Below are positions 12,601 through 23,607 of a stretch of 64,000 bases of DNA, piece after piece. How positions within the stretch are numbered: the first letter of the stretch is position 1; each line of letters begins with the position of its first letter. Source of the stretch: Nannobrachium achirus (taxonomy: Eukaryota > Chordata > Actinopteri > Myctophiformes > Myctophidae). Where the stretch lies: contig OY997649.1 in the NCBI GenBank assembly GCA_963921795.1, forward strand, positions 34,842,580 through 34,906,579. The letters run 5' to 3'. The position numbers and the translations under genes were made by a program. Under the pieces are notes generated by a model. It ran no database searches. It was not told the origin of the DNA and was given only the letters and a program-made list of their open reading frames with translations.

Positions 12601-15600
12601 ACAATAACCTACCTAACCTCCGAGGAGCACTTTTTCCTAGTTACCAACGTATCCCCTATCTCATGTCAGATGTCACTACTGTTTCCCACAATTCCTTCCC
12701 AACAGAGCCTTGACTCGGACCTATCAGATGGACCAGTCACCGTGCAGGACTTCATGGATGTGAAAAATGCACTTACAGCCTCAGAAGTCAAGATCCAGCA
12801 GCTTATGAAAGTCAACAGCAACCTGAGCGATGAGTTGAGGCTGATGCAGAAAAAGGTATCCACAGAACTGCACCAATAAGATAACTAACACCAATGGCCG
12901 GACTGAGGGAGGGGCACAGCGGTCAGTCCAATGTGATCTCCCTCTGGCGGGGAAAGCACAGCCTGTGTGTTGTAATGAGGGCCTGGCCACCTGACGGGGA
13001 ATGCTCTGCTCCGGGGCCAGGCTGCTGTCACCCCCCGTTGGTCCACCTTCTGTTTCGGCCAGCATGTTACAACATCTCAAAGTTTGAATGGTGGCTGGAG
13101 CATTCTGTTTTGTTTTTGTTTAATTTGTGAAGAAGAAATGCTTTCTTAACTACAATTCTGATTGGGGAAACATTTATAATACCCTGTTCTATGCAGGAAA
13201 TGTATTCCAGTAAAAGCTGTGCTATCTCATGGTACTAACAAGCATGTTTGAATAATTAGCATGAAATAATGTAGTGTGTATATAAACTAACACAACTCGT
13301 ATGAGTGACCGTTGCAGTATCAGTTATAGTTCAGTGTGTCTAAGGAGAGTGTCGGAGTGTCTTTTCTGCACATGGTTGTGTTTGGGTAATTCTTTGGGGT
13401 GCTTTCATTTTAAGAGGTCATGTCGCTCTACTGTGCTTCACAGCTGAGTATACATTTTGTAATTGAATTACTTTATTTTTTTATTCTTTTGGAATGGAGT
13501 ATGTGAATCTAATAGCTTATAGCTTGTCAAACTCCAAAGACCTCAAATGACAATTTCCTCTGATCCAGATGTTGTCATTTGCTCATGTGATAAGCACCTT
13601 AAAGTTAAATTATTTGGTAAAGGGTTCCTGTCAGTGATGTTAGATTTCTGTTCTTTTATTTTTATTTCTTTGGTCAGAAAATGAGTCTTGCCAGCACCCT
13701 CTTGTAGACATCCAGTGTGAGATTTAGCTGTGTGGTTTGGCATTGTCTCATAGACCTCACCAAGCTCTTGAAATCAAAAAACAAGGGTGGGTTGGAACAA
13801 AAGCACTCCACATACACCACTGATTATTTTTATGACACACGGGAGAGTGATTCAAGTAACAATTCAAATGATGCCTGGATTTATTTCGATATTTTTCACT
13901 AAAACAGGTCTAGACCAAAATGACTGAAAAGTTGTCCCTTGAAAATACATCATATTTGTTGAGCGTTACTGTTGCACTAAAGCATAAATCAGCATAGTTT
14001 TAATTTACAACTTAAGTGATCACCACATTTCTCCAACAATTCATGTCAGTCAATCATGGCATAGGTTTGTGGCTAAAGCATATTGGTAGTTTGAGTATTT
14101 TATCTGCCCGACTGTGGCAAATTTGGCCCCTTTTTCTCAAATGTATCCTGTTATGATCATCTTGCTGACTTCTTGAATGCCTCTAATCTAATGTACTCAT
14201 CTTTCCTGCACATCTTTGGTAGCTAGATTGCAGCTATTTTACTTGCCTCTGCTACAAACCTTTGCTTGCCTACCCCTTGCTTCACATCTTAGAAGAGGAA
14301 ATCTAAACACAATTTGTTTCACCTGTTTATTATGATTGTTTTGAACAGTGGATATTATTAACCATGGTTAATATTTTAACATGTAACTTTCCAGGAAGAG
14401 AATGAATGTAGTTCCCATTATCTTGTAAAGTGTTAATTTTAAGAGAGAATCTACCCAGGGGAAGGACTCATGTTATTCCTATGATTTAGTCATTTGATAC
14501 TTGTGAAAAAGATTATATTTTCAGATTATTTTTTTAGTTATCCACAGCCCACCTCTGAGACACAGAGTGAGTAGACAGCCACCTTATATTGAGCATTAGT
14601 GTGGATAGATATGGAGATATGTTTGGAAAAAAAAGATGGATGGATGTATTCCTTTATCATATTTATTTATTGGGGGTACACTCACAGTTATTTAGACAAA
14701 TTTGGGGCAAATGCTATAAAGATGAACAGTGTAGGAAAAACGCTTGCTTTGCTGACAGCACCTCTTAGTGTATTGCTGACCCCTCTCTTCCAGCTGCAAT
14801 CTCTGCAAAGCGAGAACACCTCTCTCAGGCGGCAGGTCACAACCAATATCTATCAAGTCCCCAGCGGTTCAGACTACCCTGATCCCTCCAGCCCCTCAGC
14901 CCTGAAACGCCGGCAGTCTTCACGGGCCAGCCGGACCATGTCTATGTATGAGACTGGCTCAGGCCTGAAGGCCTATCTCCCCAAGGGGGAAACTCCCTAC
15001 CCAGAGGAGGGTATCCCCACCCTACAACCTTTCCCACCTCATGTAAGTAAGACCTGCACCCTGCCTTCCTTTGCCATTTCCACTCCATTTTCAAGCTTTT
15101 CCTCACATCTATCCAATCTGTCTGCAAACGCCCCCTCCCCCCTCCATTTCCTTTACTTTCATAGTAATTTGCCATCGGGTATTGTCTAAGTCACAGTGAT
15201 CAGAAAGTGCAATGCGATGAGCAAACAACACACAGCTAGTCTCATTCCATGATGTCCACTGCTTGGACTCTCATTGGACCAATTCTCTGTAAATCTGGTG
15301 TTAAATCGGGTACTGTTTGTTTATGAGGATAAACAGGGTTAGCTTATAAAGAGCTGTCGTGCTGAGCTTGAATTAATTATATACTTCCATTTGTTCTGTG
15401 TATCATGTCATTCAGCATTAAAAATACCATACAAATGTGCTGTGCTTTTGTACTAAACGACAAACTAACAAGGTTGGTCATTCTTCATCTATACATTAGA
15501 TTAGAAACAAAGGTACCTATGCGTGGTACTACTGGAGTATAAGTACTTTTAGCTTGCGCTACATTTGGGTTTTTTGAAACAAACTTGCGAGGAATTGAAC

Positions 15601-18600
15601 AACAGATGATGTCTGTTTCAACATTTTACCAATGAGCATAAAATATATGCTTGTAGTGAAAAATAATTGTAGATTATTTCCCTGCTTTCAATATGTGTCG
15701 TTTTGTCGATGTTTGGGCTAGCATGAGTAGCAATATAGAACGCTGGATTTTATTTATGTTTATTGTGAAAATATATCTTATATATTATTTCTGTTTACAG
15801 TGTGCCCAGTACAGGCATGGCTATGTTGTGATCTACCCAAGGCTACTTGTGTCACATACTGTTGTCACAATGATTCTTGGGAGCTCTACAAAAGTTTGTC
15901 CTCCTCATTTTTATTTTGTCTCCTTAAAATGTGATTTGAACCCTGTCTTTAGACGGAAAGGGGCGCTTTTGTGACCACCTCTTCATCCCTCCCCTCATTT
16001 CCATCCACCCTGTCTTGGTCGAAGGACGAAAGTGCTCAGAAGGTTAAGTACCTATTCACTTGGTCCCAGCCTGGTGGGATGCAGCGAATCCACCGAGAGA
16101 CCCTTGTCATTTGTTCCATTTCCACTCCCTTCCATGCTACTCCTTACCTGCATGAACCAAACCCTCTCCATGGGCTGCATTCACCCCTGATGCATACTTC
16201 CATCATCAACATTGTGACTGCTACAGAAAGAGAATTGTGTGTCTTTTGCAAATGCAACAGCTCTGCCCAAGCACTGACATCTGGGTAGACGAGTGCACTT
16301 GTGATGTGGCACAGTGATAAAGTGAATTCTTATTTTCTATCCATAAGAAGCCTGTTGCTGACAGTAAGCCAAACCCCTGCCACTGGAAAAGAAAACAAAA
16401 TTTGTATTTTAAAATCTAATGAAATGTCTGTATGTAAGTAGTGTCTGTCAATATATAAAATTCTTGAGCCCACATCACTTGCACTCCAACACTAAGAGAA
16501 GTCCTTTTCCCCATCTCAGAACTTGGCCATCATGCACAGCAAGCTTCAACCAGCATGCTCTCACCTCCTCTAGTAACACCCAGTCCATGTGTTAATCTAG
16601 GGTGCTCCTTGTCTAAAGAGATGGTTTATTAGGTATAGATACAGAGGAAAGACATGTCAAAATGTGTACTTGTCAATTATATCGTCACAGTCGTGTGTTG
16701 TCCGAGACAAGGGTGCGCATGCAGCCTTGCATCTTTTACTACATACAGGAGGAGGATTGTATTTGAGCGCTTTAGGACTTTTATTGAAAGGGTATGTATA
16801 CTGTATGGTTTAAGTGCATTTCTCGTTTGTCTCAGCTTCCTCTTTGGATATGCAATCCTGCTTCCTCTACAGTATGTGTATCTGCTCAGAACTCTCAAAT
16901 CATTGCATAATCTAAATTCAGAGGGAGAGTCATCCCACTGTCTTGAGGATGAATGGTTGCTATTTTATCGGTACATGCAAATGTGTTGATTTGTTGTTCA
17001 GTTTGTCTCTCCCTGAGTATTATCTTCTGATGAATTCATCTGAGTCGTGACTTTCACCTCAATTTATGATTATGACTACTACAACTTTAATCTACCTTGG
17101 ATTACAGTAGGGGAAAAGTGAATGTGTCATGATTCTGATAAAATAGTGTGAGATGTCTTCCCAAATAGTACTGGCTTTATTAATCCTAGCATAAGGTCCA
17201 TAGATCCCATATTAAAATTGGCTAATGGGAGGGCGGGCGGACCGACCAGGGCCATGGCACTCTAACATAACCATAAACAAACCCGATACGCCCATATATA
17301 GGCATGTCACTATGACTCAGACATAACCATAAACATATATGTATATGCATATGGGAGGTCCGGATGTTCGGAGTCACAGATCTGATCGCTATGCCCATAT
17401 ACTGTATGGTCATGTGTGTATGTATGGGACTGACCAACTTCTAACTCGGCGCGAGCAAGAACTCGAGGGAGTGTGGTGCCCGCCACCGAGTCGCTTGGAT
17501 ATGCGTTTGTCCAGAACTGCCGATCTGACCAATATGCCAATAGATGGGCATGCCAATATACAGGTTATGGGCATATACTAATGACATCAGGGATCTCTAT
17601 ATATGGGCTTAAAGGGGACAAGGACTCTCAGTCATAGTATCAGTACCAGTACCAGCCATTCCCCTGATCTGATTATGATTTCAAGCAATTTAGACTAATT
17701 TCAAACAATACATTGCCAGTGACGAGTGTAAAAACTATTGAACCTTCGATATTGTCTTCACTAACACTGATTACATTTTAAAAGCTGCTAGCAGATTCTT
17801 TATTCTTGCTTCGTTGCTTTATTGCTTGTTTCATGCAAAGTTGTTGAATGGCAAATTCATCATTGTCAGATCCTCTTTATTTTTCGGCAATACCATAAAC
17901 ACAAGGTGTAATATGTCACAAAGTCTGAATTTCTTCTCTGAAGTTGAACACTTTGCATTGAAATTATGATTCCAGTAACGCTTCTTTCTTCTAAACCTCG
18001 TCAGTGCCACTGGATATTTGCAACAGGCACATTTTATCATTCTCTCTCCTCTGTTGGTTCTAGGCTTCAAAGTTTGAGAAGCAGGGCAGCATGCCAGACA
18101 GCGACTATGACAATGCATTCAATGATTCTGAGATGGATGAGTCGGGGTAAGAATTTGTCATTTAAAAAAACGTTATAACAGGGGTCTTCAACAGGGGGTC
18201 CGGGACCCCTAGGGTGTCCTCAGAGTTACTACAGGGGGTCTTCCACATCTTTGTGTGATATAAACTTTTTTTTTTTTCTCCTTTTTTATATTAACCACTT
18301 GAACCCTAGCGTCCATATTCGGAGAACTTTAGCCAAAAATAGCAGATCTACAAGCTCACAACGTTGAGCTTGTAGATCGGCTATTTTTGGCAAAGAGCTT
18401 TGGTGTAGAGGGGAAAAAGAGCAGAGTGAAAGGTAAAGTGTATTTAGTATTGACGGTTCTAGAATCCAAAATACACTGATGATTGTGCTGTCAAAAGATG
18501 AAACTATATGGAATCTATTGACAGGTCGTGGAGGTCCCTGCTTCATCTCTCTCAGCAAAGGGGACCTTGGCCTGAAAACGTTGAAGACCCCTGCTTTATA

Positions 18601-21464
18601 AAGTTATTGGTTTGCTTTTGTTTGTTTTTTAGACTGAGATTGGTAGAGGGTACAAATCTTTTCTATTTCTATGGGCAGTCTGTGTAGGAGAGGGAGGCTA
18701 AGAAGCTGTGGCTGGCTTGGAGAGGGCAGCTCTATCCCTGAGCTGGACGATCTGGAGCAAGAGTCTGACCCCACACTTCCCAGCACAGAGGATGTAATCC
18801 GCAAGACGGAGCAAATCACCAAGAACATTCAAGAACTTCTGCGTGCCGCACAGGAGAACAAGCATGACAGGTCAGAATCTGGAAATAATGTTCCACCTTT
18901 CAACTCACTCAAGATATTTGTACTTTCACTTTCTTGCTTCTCATTTAGTCCCATCCCTTACTTCCCCATTGGCATTTTGTCATGTTCGGTTGAGTAGTTT
19001 CATTTCCTACCATTTCCCCTTTGTCTCTTTTTATGTTACTCTTCTCCCTCATTCCACTTCCACTCCTCTGCTTCTGGTTTTCTGTTACTTTGCTGTGGTG
19101 GCCCCTGTCCCTCACCCTGTTGAGCAGAAGATGCGAGCGCGAGGGTGTGCGTCGGCTCAGGCACAGTCTGGGATGTTTCAGCACCCTGGTGCCTTGGGCT
19201 GAGAAGGCCCCCGCTCCCTTCCAGCCGCTCAGCCTCCGGCCCCCTGACCCTGCCTCCTGGTACTCTGGCCTCTGTCCCTGCCTCCCAGGCACAGTTTTGT
19301 TTTCTCTCACCTATTGGTTTTCTGTCCTGCCTGTCTATTGTTCCACCTTGCCTACTGACTGACTGACTGACTGCCTCTTTTCTGTATTGCACAGCCAAAT
19401 GCTTATCTGGAGAATATTGTGAAGATGCAAAAGTGCCTAAAAGGCATTCTGTTTCATGCTTACTTGCCATACTTATTAAATTATTATCATCAGGCACCAA
19501 CTTGGGATATGTTTCAACCAATCAGAGAGATTACTGGAATTATTTGATTATTATCTCCACTAGTCTGATAGCAAGGGTTGGGATTTAGTCCCTGTGGTTG
19601 TTTGGCTATGCTAACAAACCGCTTGTCCAATCAACCGCACATTTCTTGTGCATGCTGCCAGTAGGCCAAGGAAGTACCTCCATTTTTCCACACTTCAAAT
19701 GTCTTGAAATATTTTACTTTACATTTTATAATTCAAGTTGAAGTTGGGTTGCCATAGCTGAATGGTTAGTGAGCACGCCTAGGACTCCGGAGGTCCCAGG
19801 TACGATTCCAGCTCCAGCAATATGTCCAAGTGTCCATGAGCAAGACACCTCCGTTCTCCTCTGTGGGCAGCACTCAGCTGAAAACTGAAGTTAGGTTAGT
19901 TTAGTTAGCTAACTTAAGCTAAGATAGTCATATAGCTATAGCTATATGAAGGTGATCTGATCAGGCTGAAACCTGCCCAATTATGGAGTCATATGTCACT
20001 GTCTACTTTGATTGTAGAGCTTTATGTACAGCGAAGCCAGGTACATGTAATTCCATGTGGTTTTTACATAGGTTTTGCCTTTCTTTGCATAGCCTATACA
20101 AAGTTAATGTCATATAGTGCGCTGCGCTTTTGAATACTCTACCCCTGTTAAATTGATGTTTACTAACAATAGATGCAGTTGTTCAATGGTAAACTCCTAT
20201 TGCATGGATTGCTGTGAGTTGTAATTAGTGCTGCATTTTGCGATTGATTACATTCAATATTCTTGGCTTGTTTAAAACAACTCATCTCACAGTGTGAACT
20301 TAATTTTCTGTTTTATCTCTTAAGTCAGATTTCATGTCTGATCTATGTAAATTTCATGGACACTTTTTTTCTTTTCCCCACAGCTTTATACCATGCTCAG
20401 AAAGAATATATGTTGCTGTAACAGAAATGGCTGCCCTCTTTCCCAAGGTAAAAACAAAAAGGAAATAAAAGCACGTTGCTGATTAATTAATTAAAGAGTA
20501 GGTTGCTATTATATTGCTTAAAATGTTATGGATAAAAAAAAGATTGTTCACATCCATGTATTAATTTTATGGCTGGGATGCGATTAAAAGTTTTAATCTA
20601 ATTAATTACAGGCTCTGTGATTAATTAATCGCAATTAATCGCATTTTAATCGCCCATCGATATTTGACCTGAGAAGCATTTTTTTCAAGTAAAACACATT
20701 TTGTTGTACGAGTGAATCAACTAGTGAGTTTTTTAAATCTAAATTTCGCATCCACTGGGCCAAGCAAAGCGCTCTGATCGGCTACTTCTCCCTTTGCGTT
20801 TGTTGTCTCTTCTTGGTTGGTGCATCGCTATGATCGGTATGCCCGAAACTGAAGGTTCTGTGGTGCAAAAACTAAGTGCGATTAAAATGCGTTAATTTTT
20901 TTAATCGCGTTAATTTTCTGTAATTAATTAATCGCAATTAATCAGTTAAAGTCCCAGCCTTAATTAATTTATATAATGTATTTCAGACCGTATATTTGTT
21001 AGACATTTGAGAAGGGATCACAGGAGCCTTGATTATTTCAGCTTTAGGTCTGCAAAAGATGTTTCAGAGACTTTTAGCCACATTGCAGTTAACCAATTAA
21101 ACCACTGGAGCCCCATTTCTATACTTCGTCGTAGAATATTGTCACGCAGCCACAGTATTTATATATTTGTTCAATGGCATTTCTGGTTTAAGTGGTTGAA
21201 AGGTGTGACAGAGGTCATTAATTGAATTTAAATGTTTGACTTTGTGATTAGAAGCCCCGCTCGGAGACGGTGAGGGGGCCCCTGCGCTTGTTGACCTCCA
21301 GTGCCTACCGGCTTCAGACTGAATGTAGGAAGGCAGTGCCCTCAGAGGGAAGCCCAGGGCCGGACATGCAGCTTGTCACTCAGCAAGTCATCCAGTGTGC
21401 TTATGACATTGCAAAGGCAGCCAAGCAGCTTGTGACCATTACCACAAAAGAGAACAACTGTTAA
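3663..21464 (+). CDS. git2: ARF GTPase-activating protein GIT2 (20 coding exons)
   Basis: Joined exons: 3663-3714, 6307-6440, 7910-8022, 8177-8282, 8954-9040, 9351-9481, 9600-9694, 10022-10067, 10560-10611, 10729-10801, 11305-11402, 11582-11693, 11793-11935, 12706-12855, 14794-15042, 15953-16042, 18064-18146, 18679-18870, 20384-20447, 21252-21464. All junctions are GT-AG and keep phase. The total is 760 codons plus stop, against about 759 residues for human GIT2. GIT proteins inactivate Arf GTPases and act as scaffolds binding PIX, paxillin and FAK at focal adhesions and endosomes. The ArfGAP zinc finger is intact (Cys11, Cys14, Cys31, Cys34) with the arginine finger Arg39. Ankyrin repeats span about 132-235, Spa2-homology segments about 255-360, a coiled coil about 415-475, and the FAT-like paxillin-binding end about 640-760 (closing motif KQLVTITTKENNC). 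The start ATG gives MSKRLRNSEVCADC, the family N-terminus. GIT1 is the alternative, but the tchp-gltp-trpv4 neighbourhood and the length support GIT2. Confidence 0.96.
3715..6306. other. git2 intron 1, no feature recognised
   Basis: This is unremarkable AT-rich intron between the 52-bp first coding exon and exon 2. Short open frames here (for example 4918-5178 and 5416-5673) have no recognisable protein similarity and carry polypyrimidine or simple-sequence composition. I see no RNA gene or clear element. Confidence 0.6.
6655..6985 (-). pseudogene. Tc1/mariner-like transposase fossil (N-terminal part)
   Basis: Inside git2 intron 2 the minus strand encodes an HTH-like segment (…VPSRRVGALFDVSPGTISKR…, then ETGDVKDRP and a SRPRKT basic linker). 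This resembles the paired-type DNA-binding domain and GRPRK linker of Tc1-family transposases. The continuation (…SSRDLQAQ…VAGSMLRWQ…) lies in another frame, so the copy carries a frameshift and is dead. No DD34E catalytic core and no terminal inverted repeats were found, so it is a 5'-part fragment. It is a plain DNA transposon relic and not part of git2. Confidence 0.6.
7495..7800. repeat. Dispersed-repeat-like intronic stretch
   Basis: The stretch includes paired 'tatcggtcggatcagtg' and 'ctatccgaccgtctt' arms and short direct repeats of 'catgtcatcatcat'. It looks like a decayed repeat in git2 intron 2. I could not assign a family or ends. Confidence 0.35.
8322..8655. mobile_element. hAT-like nonautonomous element ('ggttctcaaac' family)
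   Basis: The segment ends with GTTTGAGAACCACTGCT and contains the GGGGTCC motifs that mark this family. Related copies or parts are seen at 28317-28437, 44750-44915 and 46307-46560, and at 18179-18593, which is better preserved. Many vertebrate hAT MITEs end in CAGnGGTTCTCAAAC. A copy of the recurrent hairpin module (8434-8497) is nested inside. It lies in git2 intron 4. Left boundary approximate. Confidence 0.55.
8434..8497. repeat. Recurrent hairpin module, copy 1 (degenerate)
   Basis: An inverted repeat begins ATTTGAAAATAGCCGATCT and ends AGATATTTTCAAAT. It matches the module seen at 18332, 45582, 46481 and 49648, with more mismatches in the stem. Confidence 0.6.
10901..11216. mobile_element. 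TTAA-flanked foldback MITE, copy 1
   Basis: A long imperfect palindrome. The left arm starts ATGAGTAGTTCACCCCC and the right arm ends GGGTGAACTAATCCG; the two arms pair through most of their length ('ctattgattactcacgcc' with its complement, 'gaatgcgac', and others). TTAA lies directly outside both ends (10897-10900 and 11217-11220), fitting a TTAA target-site duplication as used by piggyBac-type transposases. It sits in git2 intron 10. Other copies: 21844-22002 and 29643-29928. Confidence 0.75.
12180..12600. repeat. Dispersed repeat with internal duplication
   Basis: The phrase 'ttgcctattatagcaccaccagc' with a following 'gcagatttttgcaaaacac' tract recurs in altered form about 230 bp later (from about 12468: 'ttgcctattatagtgacaccagg', then 'ccgatttgagcaaaac'). 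It recurs again at about 23990-24130 in tchp. This appears to be a decayed fish repeat containing a 'cctcctggtggcgctg'-type core. Family not identified. It lies in git2 intron 13. Confidence 0.45.
17215..17640. repeat. CCATATATGG-type dispersed repeat, copy 2
   Basis: The segment carries several 'cccatatat' and 'tatatgggc' half-palindromes and the shared phrases 'tgacatcagggatctc' and 'aaaggggacaaggac' found at 2540-2600. It lies in git2 intron 16. It is older than the other copies, judging by its broken palindromes. Confidence 0.55.
18179..18593. mobile_element. hAT-type nonautonomous transposon with 8-bp target duplication
   Basis: The terminal inverted repeats CAGGGGTCTTCAAC (18179-18192) and GTTGAAGACCCCTG (18580-18593) match perfectly. 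They are flanked by cgttataa (18171-18178) and ctttataa (18594-18601), an 8-bp target duplication with one mismatch, as expected for hAT insertion. The element is 415 bp with no ORF, so it is nonautonomous. A 60-bp near-perfect hairpin (18332-18391) is nested within it. It lies in git2 intron 17. Confidence 0.85.
18332..18391. repeat. Recurrent hairpin module, best short copy
   Basis: An almost perfect 60-bp inverted repeat. Arm 1 is GCCAAAAATAGCAGATCTAC… with AAGCTCA, and arm 2 is TGAGCTTGTAGATCGGCTAT…TTTGGC. Only a few bases separate the arms. The same stem occurs in other repeat contexts listed in the findings. Confidence 0.85.
19745..19870 (+). mobile_element. tRNA-derived SINE fragment
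   Basis: A tRNA-like head carries an A-box-like stretch (TGGTTAGTGAGCACGCC) and a B-box-like stretch (GGTACGATTCC) at the usual spacing. It is followed by 'gtccatgagcaagacacc', a core motif seen in vertebrate tRNA-derived SINEs. The 3' end is not defined. It lies in git2 intron 18. Confidence 0.6.
20571..20959. mobile_element. MITE with GGCTGGGA termini and ATTAATCGC interior
   Basis: The element starts GGCTGGGATGCGATTAAAAG and ends with GTCCCAGCC. The subterminal regions are rich in inverted 'taattaatcgcaattaatcg' tracts. The interior has no ORF. This is a typical vertebrate short inverted-repeat element; the superfamily is uncertain. It lies in git2 intron 19. Confidence 0.6.
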
Positions 21465-23256
21465 TAGTCATCAGTGAATAGCACTTAAATGGTATCAGGC
21501 CAATAACATCTCAGTTGTGTTCTTTTATTTTTTTATCAGTATTTGTGGTATATGCATGCATTTCTTTTTTTAAGAGGTTGCACAATACACGATTTGTATG
21601 TTTTACAACATTTAAAGCCAACAATGTAATGTAGTCTTGGGAGAAAAAGTAAGCACATTAACAATGCTAGGTTTGAAGTACGGTTCTATAACTGTTGAGG
21701 AATCATGTATAGATAATATGCAGTGACTGGTTTACCTGGGAAATAGAATGGCCTTCTGCTTACTCTTACCAGTCATGCTCAATCAGTCCATAATGTAAAT
21801 ACTGCTTCTTCAATAAGTAAATACTAACGTTACTAAACCATAAAGGAGTGTTCACCCCCAAAATTACTTTTTTTCTATTGATTACTCATGTCATGGAGAC
21901 TTCCGGATGGGGACCCAAATGCATTCGGGTCCCCCATCCGGAAATCAAGTCTCTATGGCGTGAGTAATCAATAGATAGTTATTTTGGGGGTGAACTACTC
22001 TTTTAATGCTTTGTGACAAAAGCCTAATGTATACTTTGTTGCACAACCTAGTTTTAATTTGGCTTCAGTGTACAGTATTCAGTGTTCTTTGTTAACAAGT
22101 CCAGAGTCCAAAGCTAGACATGGGAGCTAGCAAAAGCCATACGCAATCCATGAATCTATTGCCATGAATTGCTAGTGCTTAAATTCTTGGAGCTAAAGAA
22201 GCTTCTCTTCATTTATTGCACTGCATTACCATCTTTTATGAAAATATATCCTCAAATATTTTGACCTTTTTAATATACTTCCATTAAAGGTAGGGTGATT
22301 TTATTGGTTGAAACAAAAATGTTAAAGCACTGTATTCTGATTATCATTGCTATCGTGTGCAGTAACAGGGGTCTGCCTGTCTCTTTAGCTCTTTAATAAA
22401 GAGAAAATACATTTTCAGGTAGGTGACAAGATTTCAGCCAATCAGGAGAGTACCCATTCGTCAGATACATTTTTATTGTGTTCCAGTTCCAATTGTCTGC
22501 TCATTTCTTTATCATCACTTAAGTTCTAATTTCACAAATGATGTACACTGCCGTTACTGAACAAACACTCCATAGCTGCCGTTACTGAACAAACACTCCA
22601 TAGCAAGAGTACTATCAGAACTTAGAGCTATTTAACGCTTATAACCAAAGAAAATCACTTACCCTATCTTTTTAAATATTGGAAATGTTCTAATGTACAT
22701 AGTGCATTCTACAATGCCTATGTGAGTTGCATAAAATATATTTACATGTATATGGTTTGCCCCTGTCCAAACTACCCTCTGTAATTCACTTATTGCGCCA
22801 TTTTACTATGCCTATTTGGCAAGTCAGTGAATGCAAGTAACATTTGGTCAGGGGCCAAATTATATTTTTCACCAGCAACATGTTCTTGTATTAAGTTATA
22901 ATGTTTTTCAGAGGATATACACTGCAATGTATTATCCAGTCTTGTGTGCTATAGCAGTGTTGGTGGTGTCGCAAGATATTCAGAGCTAATAATCATTTGT
23001 CCTGTGTTTTGTGCTCCGTTGTGTTGCTGCTAGATTTGTATTTAACGTGCAACTAATGGGATAGAACTATATTTATCTCTTATATAATTGTGCAACCCAA
23101 GGTCCATCCTCGCCATATTGTATCAAGAGTTCATTGTAAAACTTGAAATCTGATCAAGGAAATGTCCCTCTCTGTACTTGAATGGGGTCCAGAGATGTAT
23201 GTCTTGCAGCTGTTATAGCTGCACTTGGGAAAAATATTTTTTATTTTCTAAATAAA
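21465..23256 (+). other. git2 3' untranslated region
   Basis: The sequence runs from the stop codon (21462-21464) to AATAAA at 23251-23256, with another AATAAA at 23346-23351. It holds a short copy of the TTAA foldback MITE (21844-22002) and a 28-bp tandem duplication near 22549-22603. The exact cleavage site cannot be read from sequence. Confidence 0.6.
21844..22002. mobile_element. TTAA foldback MITE, copy 2 (short)
   Basis: The left arm holds GGAGTGTTCACCCCCA and the right arm TGGGGGTGAACTACTC. The segment between them is shorter than in the other two copies. TTAA follows the right end (22003-22006); the left flank is degenerate. It lies inside the git2 3' UTR. Confidence 0.7.
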
Positions 23257-23412
23257 CTTAATTTATAGATATGTTGTAATTTTGTCGTTTACTGTAATAC
23301 AAAAAAGACAAAATGGTCATTTCAGATTTAATACAAATGTTTATAAATAAAGCGTAAAAAACTATTTAGCTCTAGCATGATTGCAAAACTATCATTTTGT
23401 TATGTAAACAAG

Positions 23413-23418
23413 CTTTAT
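23413..23418 (-). terminator. tchp poly(A) signal
   Basis: TTTATT on the plus strand is AATAAA on the minus strand, about 190 bp downstream of the tchp stop codon. It faces the git2 signals at 23251-23256 and 23346-23351, so the two genes end within about 160 bp of each other. Confidence 0.6.
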
Positions 23419-23607
23419 TGCCATACAAATGGTCTCCTGTGTCGAGTCCTCATGTCCAGGCTGATCGGGGTCTGCTGTGAATCTGAAAAAGATGGCATCA
23501 AGTATGGAATTCAATTAGTTTAAGGTAAAAAACAAACCAAAAAAACGACTGAATCACAGCCTTCCAGATGTTTACACATCTGCCTCGCTGGAATGCAAAC
23601 TTTAATG

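Noticed and set aside
14599-15189. A 196-codon plus-strand frame.
   Set aside because: Only 14794-15042 is real (a git2 exon). The rest is intron read in the same frame.
18630-18678. An earlier acceptor (TTTTTTAG at about 18624-18631) for git2 exon 18.
   Set aside because: Using it in the phase left by exon 17 meets a stop before the family sequence, while the acceptor at 18677-18678 gives the expected GIT2 continuation.
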